From Sunxiuqinia dokdonensis (lineage in GTDB: Bacteria > Bacteroidota > Bacteroidia > Bacteroidales > Prolixibacteraceae), in NCBI RefSeq assembly GCF_001270965.1, contig NZ_LGIA01000022.1, positions 1 through 59,366 of the forward strand: a stretch of 59,366 nt of DNA, given 5' to 3'. The translations under genes and the position numbers were made by a program. Shown in pieces: positions 56,834 through 59,366 of this stretch (its first letter is position 1; every line of letters starts with the position of its first letter). The notes under the pieces are model-generated. The model did no database searches. It saw only the letters and a list, made by a program, of their open reading frames with translations, and was not told where the DNA came from.

Positions 56834-59074
56834 ATGAAAACCTTAAAACACAGCGCCGGATTCTTACTCTTGTTTGTGGCAGTAGCCGGCTGGATGGGTT
56901 GCTCACAGCAGCAATCAACTGCGGAGAAAGAAACAATTGATTATGTTGATCCTTACATCGGGTCGGGCGGCCACGGACATGTTTTTGTTGGCGCCAACGT
57001 GCCGTTTGGTGCCGTGCAGTTGGGCCCAAACAACGAAACCCAGGGCTGGGACTGGTGCTCGGGATACCACTATTCCGATTCCATCTTGATTGGATTTGCA
57101 CATACGCACCTCAGCGGAACCGGTATTGGCGATTTGGGCGATGTGTTGTTCATGCCTGTTGCCGGCAGTTACACGCATGCGGCTGATCCCGAAAATCCTT
57201 ACGACTGGAAATCAGCATACACCCACGCCAAAGAGGTGGTGGAGCCGGGCTACTATAGCATTTATATCGATCGTCACCAGGTTGATGTCGAGCTGACCAC
57301 CTCGGAGCGGGTGGGCTTTCATAAATACAACTTCGAGGAGGGAGACAACTCCAAAGTCATTATTGACCTGCGCTACGGAACCGGATGGGATCAGCTGACC
57401 AGCGGCTTAATTGAGCAGGTAGATGAAACCCGAATTCGGGGATTCCGCTTTTCGCGAGGCTGGGCCAACGACCAGCGGGTATTTTTTTGTACCGAATTTT
57501 CAAAAGAAATCAAAAGTTTCGAAATCCTTCATTCTTCGGATGAACGCGGCGTAGCCACCGCCATTATCGAGTTTGAAGGTGCAGGCGAATTGCTGGCGAA
57601 AACAGCCATTTCGCCGGTCAGCATGGATGGTGCGGCCAACAACCTGACCAGCGAAATCAACCATTGGGATTTTGAAGCTGTGAAATCGAAAGCGCAAGAT
57701 CAGTGGAATCGTGAACTGGCCAAAATCAACATTAAAACAGAAAACGAAACCGACAAGAAAATATTCTACACGGCCCTGTATCACACCATGATTGCACCAT
57801 CGTTGTTCAATGATGTGAATGGCGACTACCCCGGAGCCGACCGCGAAGTTCACCAAAACCCGGGTTTTGAAACCTACACTACTTTTTCGCTGTGGGACAC
57901 TTACCGGGCAGCGCATCCCTTATTTACACTGGTTCAGCCTGAGCGGGTGAACGATTTTGTGAATTCGATGCTGGCCATTTACCAGGAACAAGGCAAGTTG
58001 CCGGTGTGGCACCTCATGGGCAACGAAACCAACACAATGGTGGGCTACCACGCGGTTCCTGTCATTGTTGATGCCTACTTGAAAGGTTTTGATGGCTTTG
58101 ATGCGGAACTGGCTTTTGAGGCCGTGAAGGCCTTTGCCATGCGCGATGAACGGGGTCTGGATTTCATCAAGGACATTGAATACATCCCGGCGGACAGCCA
58201 GGTGGAGTCAGTGGCCCGCGCCATGGAGTATGCCATTGACGACTGGTGTATTGCTGCCATGGCCAAAGCCATGGGCAAAACCGAAGACTTTGAGTTGTTT
58301 GCCAAGCGTGCCAAGTATTATCAGCATTATTTCGATGAAAGCCGCGAGTTTATGCGTGGCAAAATGTCTGATGGTAGCTGGAGAAGTCCGTTCAACCCGT
58401 TCTTTTCGCAACACCGCGAGGATGATTACTGCGAAGGAAATGCCTGGCAGTACACTTGGCTGGTGCCGCACGATGTGGAAGGTTTGGTCGAACTGTTTGG
58501 CAGCGAGGAAGCCTTTATCACCAAGCTGGACAGTTTATTTTCAATTGAGTCCATCAAAGTGGAAGGCGCTTCGGCCGATATTTCCGGTCTGATCGGACAA
58601 TATGCACACGGGAATGAGCCGAGCCACCACATTACTTACATGTATGCCTATGTGGGGCAGCAATGGAAAACAGCTGAAAAAGTCCGTGAAATTTGCACCA
58701 CCTTGTATTCCGATCAACCCGATGGACTGAGTGGTAACGAAGACTGCGGACAAATGTCGGCCTGGTATATTCTTTCGTCCATGGGATTTTATCCGGTCAA
58801 TCCGGCCAATGGCTACTATGTGTTTGGAAGTCCGCTGTTTGATCATGCTGAAATTTCACTTCCCGAAGGCAAAACCTTTACCATCGAAACGGAAAATAAC
58901 AGTGCTGAAAATATTTATATTCAATCTGTTGAGTTGAATGGTGAAGCCTATGAGCGTTCGTACATTTCGCACGAGGCGATTGTCAATGGCGGAAGTCTGA
59001 AATTTGTAATGGGATCGGAGCCCAACCGAAACTTCGGTACGGCGCCGTCAGCGCGGCCATCCTCGGCCTACTAG
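56834..59074 (+). CDS. GH92 alpha-1,2-mannosidase, lipoprotein
   Basis: A 746-residue exo-alpha-mannosidase that trims alpha-linked mannose from N-glycans or mannan, with calcium dependence typical of the family. Lipobox GWMGC, Cys23. Opening GH92 motifs are VDPYIGSGGHGHVFVGANVP and GAVQLGPN, then GFAHTHLSGTG. Later SLWDTYRAAHPLFTLVQP, HLMGNETNTMVGYHAVPVI, GNEPSHHITYMYAYVGQQWKT and GNEDCGQMSAWYILSSMGFYPV are all present. Full length. First enzyme of the PUL, with a second GH92 beginning after the terminator. Confidence 0.95.
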   Translation: MKTLKHSAGFLLLFVAVAGWMGCSQQQSTAEKETIDYVDPYIGSGGHGHVFVGANVPFGAVQLGPNNETQGWDWCSGYHYSDSILIGFAHTHLSGTGIGDLGDVLFMPVAGSYTHAADPENPYDWKSAYTHAKEVVEPGYYSIYIDRHQVDVELTTSERVGFHKYNFEEGDNSKVIIDLRYGTGWDQLTSGLIEQVDETRIRGFRFSRGWANDQRVFFCTEFSKEIKSFEILHSSDERGVATAIIEFEGAGELLAKTAISPVSMDGAANNLTSEINHWDFEAVKSKAQDQWNRELAKINIKTENETDKKIFYTALYHTMIAPSLFNDVNGDYPGADREVHQNPGFETYTTFSLWDTYRAAHPLFTLVQPERVNDFVNSMLAIYQEQGKLPVWHLMGNETNTMVGYHAVPVIVDAYLKGFDGFDAELAFEAVKAFAMRDERGLDFIKDIEYIPADSQVESVARAMEYAIDDWCIAAMAKAMGKTEDFELFAKRAKYYQHYFDESREFMRGKMSDGSWRSPFNPFFSQHREDDYCEGNAWQYTWLVPHDVEGLVELFGSEEAFITKLDSLFSIESIKVEGASADISGLIGQYAHGNEPSHHITYMYAYVGQQWKTAEKVREICTTLYSDQPDGLSGNEDCGQMSAWYILSSMGFYPVNPANGYYVFGSPLFDHAEISLPEGKTFTIETENNSAENIYIQSVELNGEAYERSYISHEAIVNGGSLKFVMGSEPNRNFGTAPSARPSSAY

Positions 59075-59109
59075 ACGAATGAATTCGACTACAAAGAGAA
59101 AGAAATAGC

Positions 59110-59147
59110 AATCAGCCGGTGAGTAGTTTTTGCCGGCTGATTTTATT
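59110..59147 (+). terminator. Terminator after the first GH92 gene
   Basis: AATCAGCCGG (59110-59119) pairs with CCGGCTGATT (59133-59142), followed by TTATT. Confidence 0.8.
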
Positions 59148-59238
59148 AGTTCATAGAACGTACAAGATCGTACCTAAACGCAATGATGAACCGAACAATT
59201 TTAAGTCACGGTCATTATTCTAAATAATTGAAATAACC

Positions 59239-59366
59239 ATGAGAAAATTAGCTATTTTATTTGCCATGCTTTTTTGCGTTTCGGCCTTGCAGGTCAACGC
59301 GCAGGAAATGCAACCGGTTGATTATGTGAACACCCTGATGGGTACCGATTCTGAATTTAAACTATC
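59239..59366 (+). CDS. Second GH92-type alpha-mannosidase (partial, first 42 residues)
   Basis: Begins MRKLAILFAMLFCVSALQVN with a cleavable signal peptide (ending VNAQ), then QPVDYVNTLMGTDSEFKLS, which matches the start of GH92 enzymes (VDYVNTLMGTDS). It is cut by the window's right edge. Periplasmic rather than lipidated, unlike its neighbour, so the two would act in different compartments. Confidence 0.8.
   Translation, partial: MRKLAILFAMLFCVSALQVNAQEMQPVDYVNTLMGTDSEFKL

Overview
The window is from a member of the Bacteroidota, probably an anaerobic Bacteroidales/Marinilabiliales-type marine or gut bacterium. The evidence is a SusC/SusD polysaccharide-utilisation locus run by an ECF sigma/FecR pair, several promoters with the phylum's TTTG-N19-TAnnTTTG architecture, ferredoxin-dependent 2-oxoacid oxidoreductase, a Lys1-like carboxynorspermidine synthase and REP-like palindromes with a Y1 transposase. 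The species cannot be fixed from the sequence.

Layout. (1) 1-14.8 kb is a defence island: a truncated type III-like DNA methyltransferase, an AlbA_2/Schlafen-type ATPase and a SNF2 helicase in one minus-strand operon; a worn mobile-element remnant (DUF6573 protein, a small ORF, a frameshifted ORF) split by an intact IS4-family element with 17-bp inverted repeats and an 11-bp target duplication; a complete QatABCD anti-phage operon; and a Fic protein whose upstream region holds four 15-bp repeats at exact 24-bp spacing. (2) 14.8-15.1 kb has no gene but looks like a free-standing structured RNA (promoter -7 box, switchable hairpin, terminator). (3) 15.3-19.2 kb is a secreted GH2 beta-galactosidase. 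(4) 19.2-21.9 kb is sparse: a helical protein of unknown function followed by thirteen degenerate 21-bp tandem repeats, then a decayed outer-membrane protein gene. (5) 22.0-28.5 kb is a TetR-controlled operon for a LolA-like periplasmic carrier, two FtsX-type permeases, an ATPase and an outer-membrane barrel, with odd simple repeats in its gaps. (6) 28.7-32.0 kb is REP/RAYT territory with a truncated alcohol dehydrogenase and a lipoprotein esterase. (7) 32.1-45.6 kb is an aryl-acid/aromatic amino acid block: porin, two PaaK-ACT modules around a sodium/solute symporter with its small accessory protein, prephenate dehydratase, flavodoxin, aminotransferase, Crp/Fnr regulator, and a four-subunit 2-oxoacid:ferredoxin oxidoreductase. 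(8) 45.8-49.7 kb holds carboxynorspermidine synthase, APS reductase, YccF and a GH127-like lipoprotein. (9) 49.9 kb to the end is a PUL: ECF sigma, FecR, SusC, SusD and two GH92 alpha-mannosidases (the last one cut by the window edge).

How they fit together. The aryl-acid block is consistent with uptake of arylacetates, CoA activation, and reversible ferredoxin-linked conversion between aryl-acyl-CoA and arylpyruvate, joined to phenylalanine by transamination; direction is not decidable from sequence. The PUL predicts mannose-capped glycan use. The best candidates for undescribed biology are the structured RNA at 14.9-15.1 kb, the 21-bp repeat array with its helical partner protein, the repeat-flanked Fic promoter, the duplicated PaaK-ACT-symporter unit, and the methyltransferase/AlbA/SNF2 operon.
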